Source of the DNA: JALNZF01 sp964447405 | GTDB lineage: Bacteria > Nitrospirota > UBA9217 | Reading direction: 5' to 3' | DNA: 64,000 nucleotides | NCBI GenBank assembly: GCA_964447405.1 | Contig: CAYUSP010000003.1 | Location: 372,001 to 436,000, forward strand | In this document: positions 16,740 to 27,856 of the stretch, in pieces | Numbering within the stretch: position 1 is the stretch's first letter | How the letters are laid out: each line of letters starts with the position of its first letter | The notes under the pieces: generated by a model | The model's input: the letters and a program-made list of their open reading frames with translations, nothing else | What the model was told of the DNA's origin: nothing | Database searches by the model: none | Translations under genes and position numbers: made by a program

Positions 16740-17159
16740 ATGGTTGAAGCAAAAGTAACATTGGTCAAAAATATGCAGTTTTCGGGAATTGCGTCTTCAG
16801 GCCACAGCATCACCATGGATGCAGACGAACAATCTGGTGGTCAAAACGCCGGTTTCCGTCCTATGGAGCTTTTGCTCGTAGGTTTTGGCGGCTGCTCCGG
16901 CATGGATGTGATATCGATTCTTCGCAAAAAAAGAACGCAGGTCAGCGGTCTTGAGATCTTCGTTAAGGGAAGCAAGACGGATAACAATCCCAAAATCTAT
17001 AAGGAAATTCATATTGAATATGTTGTGACAGGCAAGGGCGTTGATAAAACCGCTGTCGAAAGGGCTATACGGTTGTCATTGGATAAATATTGCTCAGTAG
17101 GCGCTACACTCGCAAAAGCTGGAACGATCACCCACAGTTATCGGATCATTGAAGCATAG
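16740..17159 (+). CDS. OsmC/YhfA-like redox protein
   Basis: A 139-residue OsmC-family protein. The GFRPMELLLVGFGGCSGMDVISIL stretch carries the first conserved cysteine (within GGCSGMD) and the second is in LDKYCSVGATL. The family reduces organic peroxides or binds thiol compounds with a cysteine pair. The start at 16740 follows AGGAGGGT; the longer reading overlaps the promoter. It is transcribed away from dsr and alone, with cysE convergent behind it. The spacing is closer to the YhfA subgroup than to classical OsmC. Confidence 0.9.
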   Translation: MVEAKVTLVKNMQFSGIASSGHSITMDADEQSGGQNAGFRPMELLLVGFGGCSGMDVISILRKKRTQVSGLEIFVKGSKTDNNPKIYKEIHIEYVVTGKGVDKTAVERAIRLSLDKYCSVGATLAKAGTITHSYRIIEA

Positions 17160-17225
17160 GTCTGTACTGATTGTCCGGCATGAGATTGCATAGAGACGGG
17201 CTGGCGCTTGATATTCACTGCATGC

Positions 17226-17888
17226 TCACAGTATGCTCTCTTTTTTGATCTCCTCCAATTGGCTCTTCAGCGCATCGATCTGCAACTGCAGGTCGATGAG
17301 ACGGTCTGCTATGGGATCAGGGATGTGTGCATGGTCTAATAACGCCTCATCCGGAACTCGCTCATCCTTGATCCTCACGATCCTTCCGGGAATGCCCACA
17401 ACAGTGGAATGGTCCGGAACATCCTGAAGAACAACTGAATTAGCCCCCATTTTGACATAATCCCCTATCTGAATGGGGCCGAGCACTTTGCATCCTGCTC
17501 CTACGACCACATGACTACCGATAGTAGGATGGCGTTTACCGCGCTGTTTGCCTGTGCCTCCCAGGGTCACTCCCTGAAAAAGCGTTACATGATCTCCAAT
17601 CTCCGTTGTCTCACCGATCACGACCCCCATTCCATGGTCGATAAACAGGCTCGAACCAATGGTCGCACCGGGATGGATCTCGATCCCCGTAATAAAACGG
17701 GCTAGCTGCGACAGGGCGCGGGGGAAAAAGGGAACACCCTTTTTCCATAGCCAGTGAGCAACGCGATAGAATAAAAGTGCATGAAATCCAGCATAGGTAA
17801 GGGCGACCTCGAGTTTGCTGGTTGCAGCGGGATCCATAGATAATGCTGCGTTAAAGTCATTTTTAATCTTACGATAGATTTCGCTCAT
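17226..17888 (-). CDS. cysE: serine O-acetyltransferase
   Basis: A 220-residue CysE that acetylates serine with acetyl-CoA, the first step of cysteine synthesis. The N-terminal helical domain is short, followed by a left-handed beta-helix of hexapeptide repeats (GIEIHPGATIGSSLFIDHGM to GANSVVLQDVPDHSTVVG). Active-site histidines are in FIDHGMGVVIGE and GKQRGKRHPTIG. It follows a DUF4124 gene and ispDF on the same strand; ispD-ispF-cysE order is seen in several phyla. Confidence 0.95.
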   Translation of the reverse strand: MSEIYRKIKNDFNAALSMDPAATSKLEVALTYAGFHALLFYRVAHWLWKKGVPFFPRALSQLARFITGIEIHPGATIGSSLFIDHGMGVVIGETTEIGDHVTLFQGVTLGGTGKQRGKRHPTIGSHVVVGAGCKVLGPIQIGDYVKMGANSVVLQDVPDHSTVVGIPGRIVRIKDERVPDEALLDHAHIPDPIADRLIDLQLQIDALKSQLEEIKKESIL

Positions 17889-17956
17889 TATCTGATTCCG
17901 GTTCTCCTATAACTGAAATCCAAGCCTTGCTTAATCCACGATCTGCATCACATTAT

Positions 17957-18520
17957 TTATTCTCGGAGCCATCCGGGAGGCACTCCGGCTTTGCGAGCCT
18001 CGTCAGGAATCGTTACCGCAATATCATTCCTGGCGATGTTGATATCCAATTGAACGCCCTTCATTTCCTCTTCAATCCTCTGGGCTTCAGCCTTGTCAGC
18101 CGGCGCAGCATTCATCGTCAGCAGGGATATCCTCTTCTGTTCAAGTGTTTGATACTGCCGCTCCAGATTCGCTAATCGTTCCCGCGCATCCTTCATGCGC
18201 ATCTGCCAAACGGCCATCTGGCCTGCTTCGACTTCCGCATCGACCCTGACAGGCGCGGCAGGAGCACTGGTTTGCTCCCCATGTCCAGCGGCGGTATCTT
18301 CTTTCCCGGACTGCTCCATCATGTTAGCCTTTTCCCGGAATTTCTTCGGTACCTTGTCCAAGCTGTCGGTGATGTGGATAGCGCCCCTGTCATCAATCCA
18401 CTGGTACAGGTAACGTTTTTTTGTCGCCTCATTTTCTTCCTGGCTTTGTTTCTCAGGCTGGGCCCAAGCAACCATGGTGCCCAACAATAGCGACAGCAGG
18501 ATAACAAGACCCATACGCAT
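17957..18520 (-). CDS. exported DUF4124-domain protein
   Basis: A 187-residue exported protein: signal peptide (residues 1-21, ending VAWAQ), a short DUF4124 domain (LYQWIDDRGAIHITDSLDKVPKKF, residues 38-61), then a long coiled coil (roughly 100-150) with an acidic/basic heptad pattern. The domain is common in periplasmic proteins of unknown role. AAAGGAGT precedes the ATG and it starts 5 bases past the ispF stop, so it may share the ispDF transcript. Confidence 0.85.
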   Translation of the reverse strand: MRMGLVILLSLLLGTMVAWAQPEKQSQEENEATKKRYLYQWIDDRGAIHITDSLDKVPKKFREKANMMEQSGKEDTAAGHGEQTSAPAAPVRVDAEVEAGQMAVWQMRMKDARERLANLERQYQTLEQKRISLLTMNAAPADKAEAQRIEEEMKGVQLDINIARNDIAVTIPDEARKAGVPPGWLRE

Positions 18521-18524
18521 TAGG

Positions 18525-19010
18525 TCATACTCCTTTTACGATTGTCACTGCTGCATAAGCAGCCATACCTTCACCCCGACCAGCGAATCCAAGCCCTTCC
18601 GTCGTCGTTGCCTTAATATTAATGCAGGACCGATCGACCTTCATTACGGCTGCGATGTTCGAGACCATTGCCGGGATAAAGGGTGCCATTCTTGGCTTCT
18701 CCGCGACAATGGTCGCGTCAATGTTCTGCATCTCGAATCCTGACTCACCCAGAAGCCGCCTGACCTCTTCCAGCAGCGTGAGGCTCGAAATGCCCTTGTA
18801 TTTCGGCGCGGAATCAGGGAAATGTCTGCCGATATCCCCGAGGCCTGCAGCACCAAGCAGCGCATCACAGATCGCATGAAGCAGCACATCCGCATCTGAA
18901 TGCCCCAGGAGCCCCTTTTCAAAAGGGATATCCTCTCCGCCGATAATGAGCTTTCTTCCCTCGATCAGGCGGTGAACGTCATATCCGGTTCCAATCCTTA
19001 TAATATGCAC
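18525..19010 (-). CDS. ispF: 2-C-methyl-D-erythritol 2,4-cyclodiphosphate synthase
   Basis: A 161-residue IspF, fifth enzyme of the MEP isoprenoid pathway. Metal-binding landmarks are GTGYDVHRL at the N-terminus and LGHSDADVLLHAICDALLGAAG; the C-terminal TTEGLGFAGRGEGMAAYA is also typical. It overlaps the end of ispD by 13 bases, indicating coupled translation. The trimer forms in the cytosol. Confidence 0.97.
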   Translation of the reverse strand: MHIIRIGTGYDVHRLIEGRKLIIGGEDIPFEKGLLGHSDADVLLHAICDALLGAAGLGDIGRHFPDSAPKYKGISSLTLLEEVRRLLGESGFEMQNIDATIVAEKPRMAPFIPAMVSNIAAVMKVDRSCINIKATTTEGLGFAGRGEGMAAYAAVTIVKGV

Positions 19011-19696
19011 AGCCTTTTCAGTATCTCCTTTGCGATGATCATATCTTCAGGCGTTGTGATCTTGATATTGTCATAGCTACCCATGATCACCTGAACTTTT
19101 TCTCCCATACTCTCCACGAGCGTCGCATCATCCGTGCCGTATAGTTTCTGCTTCTGGGACTCCACATGGGCGCATTTCAGGATCTCAGCAGGAAAAGCCT
19201 GGGGAGTCTGAATAGCCCACAACCTCGACCGATCCAGCGTAAGCAGAACGCACTGTTTATCATCAACCTGCTTGATAGTATCCTTAATCGGCACGCCGGC
19301 AGTATTGCATACACCTTTTTTCGCGAGTGCCACTGCCTCACTGATCATTTCCGGCGTCACGAAAGGCCGCACTCCGTCATGAACGACAACGACTGCCACG
19401 TCTTTTTCGAGCTTCTGCAGGCCTTTCGATACGGAATCCTGGCGTTCCCTGCCCCCCACGACGAGCGTCCGCACTTTGGTAATATGGTACCGTTCGATCA
19501 CGTCGCGGAGACAGCCTTCGATTTCCTCCTCCGATAGGATCGGGATAATGGCATCGATCTCAGGTGCACGCTGAAATGCAAGCAGCGTGTGAGCCAGCAG
19601 CGGTTTGTCTCCCAGCAACAGGAACTGCTTTGCCACGGTCCTGCCCATACGCCTGCCCGTACCGGCTGCCGGTATGAGTGCAGTGACTGTCGGCAT
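18998..19696 (-). CDS. ispD: 2-C-methyl-D-erythritol 4-phosphate cytidylyltransferase
   Basis: A 232-residue IspD that makes CDP-methylerythritol in the MEP pathway. It has the nucleotide-binding start LIPAAGTGRRMG with K/RQF nearby (VAKQFLLLGDKPL), VVHDGVRPFVT and the TDDATLVE-like GTDDATLVESMG. I chose the ATG at 19696, preceded by GAGGG, over the TTG directly before it. It overlaps ispF and is the upstream gene of the pair. Confidence 0.96.
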   Translation of the reverse strand: MPTVTALIPAAGTGRRMGRTVAKQFLLLGDKPLLAHTLLAFQRAPEIDAIIPILSEEEIEGCLRDVIERYHITKVRTLVVGGRERQDSVSKGLQKLEKDVAVVVVHDGVRPFVTPEMISEAVALAKKGVCNTAGVPIKDTIKQVDDKQCVLLTLDRSRLWAIQTPQAFPAEILKCAHVESQKQKLYGTDDATLVESMGEKVQVIMGSYDNIKITTPEDMIIAKEILKRLCIL

Positions 19697-19754
19697 CAAT
19701 ATTCCCTCATAGGTTGCTGCCGTTCCAGCTGGTTAATCATACGGCTGGTCTGCT

Positions 19755-20678
19755 TCATTTTTTATAATTTTTCACAACTATTTTAAAGCGTTTGGCCATC
19801 GGAGCTTCCATGTCTATACTTACTCGGAGCTGGAACCTACCTGTATTTTCCCGATGAAAAATGTCGAAGGGGAGAACGATCTGCCCGTCTTCCAGAGATG
19901 CTTTCCCCAAATCGACTCTCATTCCCGCATCCACAGCTTCCTCAAGCGCGGCCATCTCCGGTTTGGCCTCAACCATGAGAGCCCCCGGCAGGGATGGCTC
20001 ACGGGGAGGCGAGTCCTCCATCAGATCCTCAGGGAAGGACTCCACAAAATCCTTTCTGCTACTGATGTCGCCGAGCGCAAAATTATGCTGCTCAGGATTT
20101 TTCTGCATATCCCGAAGCACGAGTTTGGCAATCGACGTGAAAGTTTTGAGCACACCGGTACCATCTTTGGCGATGGCTTCATAGAACGGCACCCTGCGGG
20201 GATTCAGCACAGCATTCAGTTCTTCGACGGCAAGAACATCCGGGAGGTCCCGCTTGTTGTACTGGATTGCCAGGGGGAAATCGGACAGATCGATGCGCTG
20301 TTCCGCGAAGTTATCGCGGAGATTTGCCATGCTTTCCAGGTCCGCATCCAGCATGGTACGCTGCGAATCCGCAACAAACACCACGCCATCCGCGCCTTTG
20401 AGCACCAGCTTGCGGGTCGCGTTGTAAAAAACCTGTCCAGGGACCGTGTATAGATGGAACCGCACTTTATAATTTTTTATGGTCCCGAGCTCTAACGGCA
20501 GAAAATCGAAGAAGAGGGTGCGGTCTGATTCCGTAGCCAGCGATACGAGCTTCCCGCGCTGGCCAGGAGCAATACGGTGATAGATGAGCTGGATATTCGT
20601 CGTTTTGCCGCACAATCCGGGGCCGTAATAGACGATCTTTGCGTTAATTTCACGCGTTGTGTGGTTCACCAGCGCCAT
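19755..20678 (-). CDS. MglA-like small GTPase with C-terminal extension
   Basis: A Ras-like GTPase of the MglA type: Walker A YGPGLCGKTTN (residues 18-28), the DxxG equivalent YTVPGQ, and the specificity motif YNKRDLPD. MglA proteins set cell polarity and steer motility or exopolysaccharide. This protein is 307 residues against about 195 for MglA; the extra C-terminal 100 residues include an acidic linker and a beta-rich end (EDGQIVLPFDIF to RFKIVVKNYKK). No mglB is adjacent. No clear ribosome site precedes the ATG. The role of the extension is unknown. Confidence 0.88.
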   Translation of the reverse strand: MALVNHTTREINAKIVYYGPGLCGKTTNIQLIYHRIAPGQRGKLVSLATESDRTLFFDFLPLELGTIKNYKVRFHLYTVPGQVFYNATRKLVLKGADGVVFVADSQRTMLDADLESMANLRDNFAEQRIDLSDFPLAIQYNKRDLPDVLAVEELNAVLNPRRVPFYEAIAKDGTGVLKTFTSIAKLVLRDMQKNPEQHNFALGDISSRKDFVESFPEDLMEDSPPREPSLPGALMVEAKPEMAALEEAVDAGMRVDLGKASLEDGQIVLPFDIFHRENTGRFQLRVSIDMEAPMAKRFKIVVKNYKK

Positions 20679-20722
20679 AACTGCATAATTGCATAAAAAG
20701 GTGGGTATGTCAATATAGCCAA

Positions 20723-21541
20723 TCAGCTGTTTCCGGCCGAGAGCGCATTCAGCGCCAAGCTGTGCGTCCCATCGTTCTTGCTTGCAAGCAGCGGCACGGT
20801 CCGTGATAAGCCAACGGTGATAGGATCGAGTGAAGCTCCGGTGAGATCGGTCAGCACGCCGCCCGCTTCCTTCAAAATCAGCATTCCCGCGGCATAATCA
20901 AAGGCACGGGACGCGGTGCCGGTTGCAAAGACGCTCAGTGCCCCCGAAGCAAGATAGACGAGGTCAAGGGCAGTGGAGCCGAAGCAACGCGTGCGCTTCG
21001 CCTGGCTGATGAGCGGCATGATCCGGGGGATGTCTGTCGCGGGTGTCGAGGCCTCGTATGCAACGATCGTTATGCCGACTTCCTGCGGGGTTCGCATGGG
21101 AGCATGGTTCTTATAAGCGCCCCTGCCGCGTATGGCCCAGAACTCATCACCCACAGCGAGATTGATGACATAGCCGACGGACAGGCTCGAGAGCGTCTGC
21201 CCGTCCAGAAGTGCCAGCGACGTGGAGAAGAACGGGATGCCGCTCTTGGCATTGTTGCTTCCGTCAATGGGATCCACCAGCACAATCTTTGATCCAGCTC
21301 CGAATTTCCTGATGCCCAGTTCTTCGGAAATAAGCGTGAACGATTCACCGTCCCGCTGTGCACCCTCAAGCGCGGCAATGATGATGTCCTCTGCCCATTT
21401 GTCCACGGGAAAGGTCTTGTCCCCGCCAGCACCTTTTCCGAGAGGGATCAACCCCCCTTCCTTCGCCAGGATCGCGGACAGACCTTCACGCATTTCCTTT
21501 CCAATAGATTTAAAAATCTCCAGCCATTGCTCATTTGTCAT
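20723..21541 (-). CDS. suhB: inositol monophosphatase / FBPase family phosphatase
   Basis: A 272-residue metal-dependent phosphatase with DPIDGSNNAKSGIPFFS (family motif DPxDGTxN with Ser) and AFDYAAGMLILKEAGG (WDxAAG equivalent with Phe). The sequence is nearer to the archaeal-type dual inositol/fructose-bisphosphatases than to E. coli SuhB, so the substrate is open. The start at 21541 follows GGAGAAC; the longer reading to 21619 enters the repeat. Confidence 0.88.
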   Translation of the reverse strand: MTNEQWLEIFKSIGKEMREGLSAILAKEGGLIPLGKGAGGDKTFPVDKWAEDIIIAALEGAQRDGESFTLISEELGIRKFGAGSKIVLVDPIDGSNNAKSGIPFFSTSLALLDGQTLSSLSVGYVINLAVGDEFWAIRGRGAYKNHAPMRTPQEVGITIVAYEASTPATDIPRIMPLISQAKRTRCFGSTALDLVYLASGALSVFATGTASRAFDYAAGMLILKEAGGVLTDLTGASLDPITVGLSRTVPLLASKNDGTHSLALNALSAGNS

Positions 21542-21593
21542 AAGTTCTCCTAATCCGAATAAACCGGTATCGAAAAAACAAAGCTTAAAGCAT

Positions 21594-21690
21594 CTCGCGC
21601 CAAGCCGCAAAGGCGCCAAGAGAACTGTTACATCTCAATTTAAAAATAATTAATCTGTCTTTTCTTTGCGACTTAGCGGCTTTGCGCGAA
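21594..21690. repeat. intergenic inverted repeat, GCGCAAAGCCGC type
   Basis: Two imperfect inverted arms, about 30 bases each (21594-21624 and 21658-21690), of the type CTTTGCGxCTTAGCGGCTTTGCGCG, with an AT-rich centre. It lies between suhB and uvrC, in a 230-base gap that shows no gene. It belongs with the other dispersed palindromes of the window. Confidence 0.65.
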
Positions 21691-21773
21691 ATATTCTTGC
21701 CGTTTTGTGTAGAATTATAATTCTGAGTTGTCTAAAAGGGTAAGGTACAAGTCCCCACCCAGGACCCTGGCCC

Positions 21774-23603
<1,830 letters not shown>

Positions 23604-23618
23604 GGTGTGAAAATCTTA

Positions 23619-23686
23619 CCACAGATGAACACGGATGGACACGGATAAATGCCGATTAATCAGCGAAAATCCGCGTTAATCTGCGG
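23619..23686. repeat. intergenic inverted repeat, CCACAGATGAACACGGAT type
   Basis: Arms at 23619-23636 and 23669-23686 (18 bases each, four mismatches), with a second ACACGGATAAA beside the left arm. It lies just upstream of uvrC. The same arm occurs at 41485-41500. Confidence 0.7.
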
Positions 23687-23714
23687 CCGACTACTGTTTT
23701 CAGGTTGAAACATT

Positions 23715-24590
23715 TTACAGTCTTCTCATCCGATCCGGCCTGAGCATGGTCGCATCGTTCTTTTGAACATACTCCCGGAGCGTCCTGACGGCCGCATCCC
23801 GATCAGAAGGCATGCGGACCCGGAGGGGAAGATAATTCGACGCGTGGTTCGAGAAAAAGAGCCCGCGCATCTCGGTATGCTCAAGCATCTCTGCGAGTTC
23901 GGTCAGGATCGCGAAGGGGTCAGGCAGGCTGAACGTTCCGGTTTGTTCGAGGTCGTAGAGCGGCGTGTTGGGCACGATCATGGTCGTGAGCGCGCCGACA
24001 TAATCAGGATCGAGCTCCGAAAGCAGCCTGCCGGTAAGTCTTGCATGCTCGCTGCTCCGTTCGCTTCCGCCGATACCGAGCAGCACCGTGACCGAGAGCT
24101 TGATGCCTGCCTCTTTCACTCGGATGCCCGCCTCCCTCGTTTGTGCCGCGGTCACACCCTTTTGCATCCATGCCAGCAGAGTATCATCCCCGGACTCCAC
24201 TCCAAGATAAAGGATGCCGAGACCCTTTTCCTTCAGAATTCGAAGCTCATCCGTGTTCTTACCAAGAATGCTTCGCGCATTGGCGTACATACCGATCCGC
24301 TGGAGCCGCGTGAAGTTCGCATGGAAAAGTCCAAACAGGGAGAGCAGTTCCTGGTAAGGCGCGGCAAGCGCATCTCCGTCTGCAAGAAAGATCCGGCGCG
24401 TGTCCGCGAAGTCCGGAAGGCAGTCGAGCACATCCGCCTCCATTTCAGCGATGCTTCGAACACGGAATCGCTTGTCCTTGTACGCAGGGCAGAAAATGCA
24501 ATGGTTATGCGTACATCCGATGGTGTACTGGAGGATGAGGCTCTTGGCCTCGCTCGGAGGCCGGATGACGGTGCCCTCGTATTCAGGCAT
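23715..24590 (-). CDS. radical SAM protein of unknown substrate
   Basis: A 291-residue radical SAM enzyme: CTHNHCIFC (residues 26-34) has the CxxxCxxC cluster motif, with an extended spacer after it (PAYKDKRFRVRS). IFLADGDAL and the later LGIGGSERS segments match the oxygen-independent coproporphyrinogen oxidase/Elp3-like group. No second cluster domain is seen. It lies between uvrC and a ferredoxin-like gene on the same strand, which may be coincidence. The substrate is unknown. Confidence 0.88.
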   Translation of the reverse strand: MPEYEGTVIRPPSEAKSLILQYTIGCTHNHCIFCPAYKDKRFRVRSIAEMEADVLDCLPDFADTRRIFLADGDALAAPYQELLSLFGLFHANFTRLQRIGMYANARSILGKNTDELRILKEKGLGILYLGVESGDDTLLAWMQKGVTAAQTREAGIRVKEAGIKLSVTVLLGIGGSERSSEHARLTGRLLSELDPDYVGALTTMIVPNTPLYDLEQTGTFSLPDPFAILTELAEMLEHTEMRGLFFSNHASNYLPLRVRMPSDRDAAVRTLREYVQKNDATMLRPDRMRRL

Positions 24591-24666
24591 GGTTTATCCT
24601 TTGATCCTCATGGGTGCGGGTTTCGTCTCAGTGCTTGAGCGAATTATAGTTCAAACGTTAGGCAGA

Positions 24667-25479
24667 TTACATCCTCAAAACCATGGAGATAGCACCGGTT
24701 TCGCAAACTCTCCGGCAAAGGCCGCAGCCGAAACATTTATGCGGATCTACATGGGCATGATGCTCGCCGTGATGCTGATGGCTGCTGATGGCCTGGAAAT
24801 GGCACTCAGCATCGCACAGACCGCAGCCTGAGCAAAGCTTTTCGTCCACAACAGCCACTTGCTCAGCCCGTTCCATGGTCTCGACCGTGGTCCGGGAGAG
24901 CGTCAGCATGGCGAGGCAGTCCTGTGGTTTGCAATTGCAAATGGCGCCGATGAACGGGGTCATCATGGTCCAGATGGTATGGATCGAGCCCTGCTCTTCC
25001 ATCTCCTTCATCTGCATTATAGCCGTGTCCGGGGCGATGGATTCCAGGCCTTCATCGGACGCCTTGCCAAAGTACCCCATGTCGATCGCATTGTACCAGG
25101 GCTCGGGGCCATAGCTCACCGCATAGCAGCAGCGCTCGTCCTTCTTCTCGATGTTCCACCTGCATGCGCAGGGCATGCGCACCACGGTCCTTGCCCTGTT
25201 CACGACCTCACTGATCTCCTCGATAGGCAGCACCTGGCCGAAATGTTCCGCCTTGGCCTTCTGCTGCATTGCGTTTGCGACCGCAGCTGGTAGCTTGCCC
25301 TTTTTCCGAACAATGGTCTCAAGGCGGCCCAGAGTCTGAAATCCCTCAGAGAATGCCGATGAGAGAAAGTTCTCGATGTACTTGCGCCGCGTCAGATCGG
25401 ACAGCAGGTCCTGTCCGTAGTTCGCCGCGTTCTTGTACCAGATCTTGCCGTCGCCGTGCTTTGTACAGAATTCACACAT
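24667..25479 (-). CDS. 4Fe-4S ferredoxin-domain protein, cysteine-rich
   Basis: A 270-residue protein with 19 or so cysteines: MCEFC at the start, a central region with MPCACRW and ICNCKPQDC, and two C-terminal cluster motifs (CSGCGLCDAEC, and CFGCGLCRRVCETG) separated by a histidine-rich insert (SSHQHHGEHHAHVDPHK). The C-terminal part is a classical dicluster ferredoxin; the N-terminal 200 residues match no named enzyme that I recognise. The His-rich loop could bind metal. It lies between uvrB and the radical SAM gene, same strand. Confidence 0.8.
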   Translation of the reverse strand: MCEFCTKHGDGKIWYKNAANYGQDLLSDLTRRKYIENFLSSAFSEGFQTLGRLETIVRKKGKLPAAVANAMQQKAKAEHFGQVLPIEEISEVVNRARTVVRMPCACRWNIEKKDERCCYAVSYGPEPWYNAIDMGYFGKASDEGLESIAPDTAIMQMKEMEEQGSIHTIWTMMTPFIGAICNCKPQDCLAMLTLSRTTVETMERAEQVAVVDEKLCSGCGLCDAECHFQAISSHQHHGEHHAHVDPHKCFGCGLCRRVCETGAISMVLRM

Positions 25480-25506
25480 TATTGTCCGCTCCCGTGAATG
25501 CGATAG

Positions 25507-27513
25507 TTACTCTACCTTAATCCCGACTGCCATCTCCTGCTTTCTGAGTGACCGGATCTTGTCCCGGAGCCCGGCAGCTGTTTCGAAATCCAGCTCCTTT
25601 GCCGCTGCTCGCATCTGCTTTTCGAGCGCAGCAACAAGCGCGGGAATGTTGACCGTCGGCACATACTCGCCTGCCTCTTCAGCCGCGATCGGCACGGTAA
25701 AGTAATCCTGCTCGTACACGGTGCGAAGCGTTGCCTGGATATTCCTTTTGATCGACTGCGGTGTGATACCATTCTTTCTATTGTATTCCTCTTGCACCGC
25801 GCGCCGCCGGTCAGTCTCGGCAATGGCAATCGTCATGGACTTCGTCATGGTGTCCGCATACAGGATGACCTCGCCGTTCACATTCCGGGCAGCCCGGCCC
25901 ATGGTCTGAATGAGGGAGCGGGCCGATCGAAGAAATCCCTCCTTGTCTGCGTCAAGAATCGCGACGAGCGACACCTCGGGGATATCAAGCCCTTCCCGCA
26001 GCAGATTTATGCCGATCAGCACATCGTACTTGCCCAGGCGAAGGTCCCTGATTATGTCCACACGTTCCAGGGTATCGACATCGGAATGCAGATACGCCAC
26101 CTTTACGTTTAGTTCCTTATAATGCTCAGTAAGGTCCTCCGCCATGCGCTTCGTCAGTGTGGTCACGAGTACGCGTTCCTTGGCTTCCGCCCGTTTCCGG
26201 ATCTCGTTCAGCAGATCATCAACCTGTCCCTTGACAGCTCGGACCTCGATTTTCGGATCAATGAGTCCCGTGGGCCTGATGACCTGCTCGATGATGCGGC
26301 TGCCGGACCGCTCAATCTCATAATCCGCCGGCGTGGCGGATACATATACGATCTGGTTTGTCCTCGCGCAGAATTCCTCGAAATTAAGGGGCCTGTTGTC
26401 AAGCGCGGACGGCAAACGGAATCCATAATCCACGAGCGTGGTTTTTCTAGCCCGGTCGCCATTGTACATGCCGCCGATCTGCGGGATCGTGGCATGCGAC
26501 TCGTCCGCGACCAGCAGATAATTCTTGGGGAAATAATCAAGCAGTGTCGGCGGCGGCTCGCCCGGTGCCCGGCCCGAGAGATGGCGCGAATAGTTCTCGA
26601 TCCCGTGGCAGAATCCCATTTCCTGGATCATCTCGAGATCGAACATCGTGCGCTGTTCTATCCGCTGCGCCTCGATCAGTTTGTTCGCCTTCCTGAAGTA
26701 CTGGATTCGTTCCCTGAGTTCTTCATGAATGCCGTCGATCGCGGCCTTCATCCGAGATTCCGGAATGACATAATGGCTGTTCGGGTAGACCGCGATCTTT
26801 TCCAGCTTGTGCAGCGGTGTTCCCAGGAGCGGATCGAATTCGGAGATCATGTCGATCTCATCCCCGAACATCTCGATCCGGATCGCCGTGCTCTCATGAG
26901 ACGCGGGAAATATCTCGACTACGTCGCCGCGCACACGAAAAGTTCCGCGCTGAAAATCAAAATCGTTCCGTGAGTACTGAATGTCGACAAGCTTTCTGAG
27001 TATCTCGTTCCGATCCAGGCGCTGCCCCTTTTCCAGGAACAGGAGCATGCCGTGGTATGCTTCGGGAGAACCCAAACCATAGATGCACGATACCGATGCT
27101 ACGACAATGACATCATTTCGCTCTAGCAGAGCGTTCGTTGCTGAGTGCCGCATGCGGTCGATCTGTTCGTTTATGGATGAATCCTTGTCAATGTATGTGT
27201 CCGTCGTCGGGAGGTACGCTTCCGGCTGGTAATAATCATAATAAGACACAAAATACTCTACGGCATTGCCGGGGAAAAGCTCCTTGAACTCATTATACAG
27301 CTGGGCGGCCAGGGTCTTATTGTGCGCGATCACCAGCGTCGGCTTCCGCACCTGCTGGATCACATTGGCAATGGTGTAGGTCTTGCCCGAACCCGTCACC
27401 CCAAGCAGGACCTGGTGGCTAAGGCCCTTGTTGATGCCTTCACAGAGTTTATCTATGGCTTGCGGCTGATCCCCTGTGGGTTTGAACGTAGATACCAGGT
27501 TGAATTCAGGCAT
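25507..27513 (-). CDS. uvrB: excinuclease ABC subunit B
   Basis: A 668-residue UvrB helicase-like damage verifier. It has Walker A GVTGSGKTYT (residues 39-48), the beta-hairpin region YYQPEAYLP, VADESHATIPQIGGMY, and helicase motif VI IQTMGRAARN. The C-terminal UVR motif (DFETAAGLRDKI) binds UvrC. Length and motif set are complete. UvrA is not in the window. Confidence 0.98.
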   Translation of the reverse strand: MPEFNLVSTFKPTGDQPQAIDKLCEGINKGLSHQVLLGVTGSGKTYTIANVIQQVRKPTLVIAHNKTLAAQLYNEFKELFPGNAVEYFVSYYDYYQPEAYLPTTDTYIDKDSSINEQIDRMRHSATNALLERNDVIVVASVSCIYGLGSPEAYHGMLLFLEKGQRLDRNEILRKLVDIQYSRNDFDFQRGTFRVRGDVVEIFPASHESTAIRIEMFGDEIDMISEFDPLLGTPLHKLEKIAVYPNSHYVIPESRMKAAIDGIHEELRERIQYFRKANKLIEAQRIEQRTMFDLEMIQEMGFCHGIENYSRHLSGRAPGEPPPTLLDYFPKNYLLVADESHATIPQIGGMYNGDRARKTTLVDYGFRLPSALDNRPLNFEEFCARTNQIVYVSATPADYEIERSGSRIIEQVIRPTGLIDPKIEVRAVKGQVDDLLNEIRKRAEAKERVLVTTLTKRMAEDLTEHYKELNVKVAYLHSDVDTLERVDIIRDLRLGKYDVLIGINLLREGLDIPEVSLVAILDADKEGFLRSARSLIQTMGRAARNVNGEVILYADTMTKSMTIAIAETDRRRAVQEEYNRKNGITPQSIKRNIQATLRTVYEQDYFTVPIAAEEAGEYVPTVNIPALVAALEKQMRAAAKELDFETAAGLRDKIRSLRKQEMAVGIKVE

Positions 27514-27856
27514 AAAATGATATTACTCCCGGAGCAGTACCGTGTCAATGATACAGACCGGAACATTGATAACCTGTAGATGGCCAACTTTTTCCGCGAT
27601 TTGCGATTGCTTGCCCTACACTTCCTGAAAATAAGGCACTACGGTTGGAACCGGATCACAAATCATTCGTAACTATCGAATATACTGCAATATTCCAATA
27701 ACACTTTAAATAAAGTTTAGCACTAAAAATAAATGTTGACAATACCAAAAAACTTATGTATTATTCCTTCAAGCATTGATCTTTCAATTCGCATAGAGTT
27801 ATTTGTTGGCAGGCACAATCTCGGACATGTTTTCAACCACACGAAGGAGGCTAATC
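27514..27856. other. divergent intergenic region upstream of uvrB and a TPR gene
   Basis: About 340 bases without a gene. The uvrB side shows no GAAC-N4-GTTC palindrome like the one before intI. The right part is AT-rich and holds the promoter at 27736-27764. Confidence 0.5.
27736..27764 (+). promoter_or_regulatory. sigma-70 promoter of the TPR gene
   Basis: TTGACA at 27736-27741, a 17-base spacer and TATTAT at 27759-27764. Transcription would begin about 85 bases before the ATG at 27857. Confidence 0.6.

Noticed and set aside
23763..24638. 291-residue plus-strand frame opposite the radical SAM gene
   Set aside because: Shadow of the radical SAM gene; no motif or ribosome site.
26122..26973. 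283-residue plus-strand frame inside uvrB
   Set aside because: Antisense to the well-conserved UvrB helicase; rich in Arg and Asp as expected of a shadow frame.
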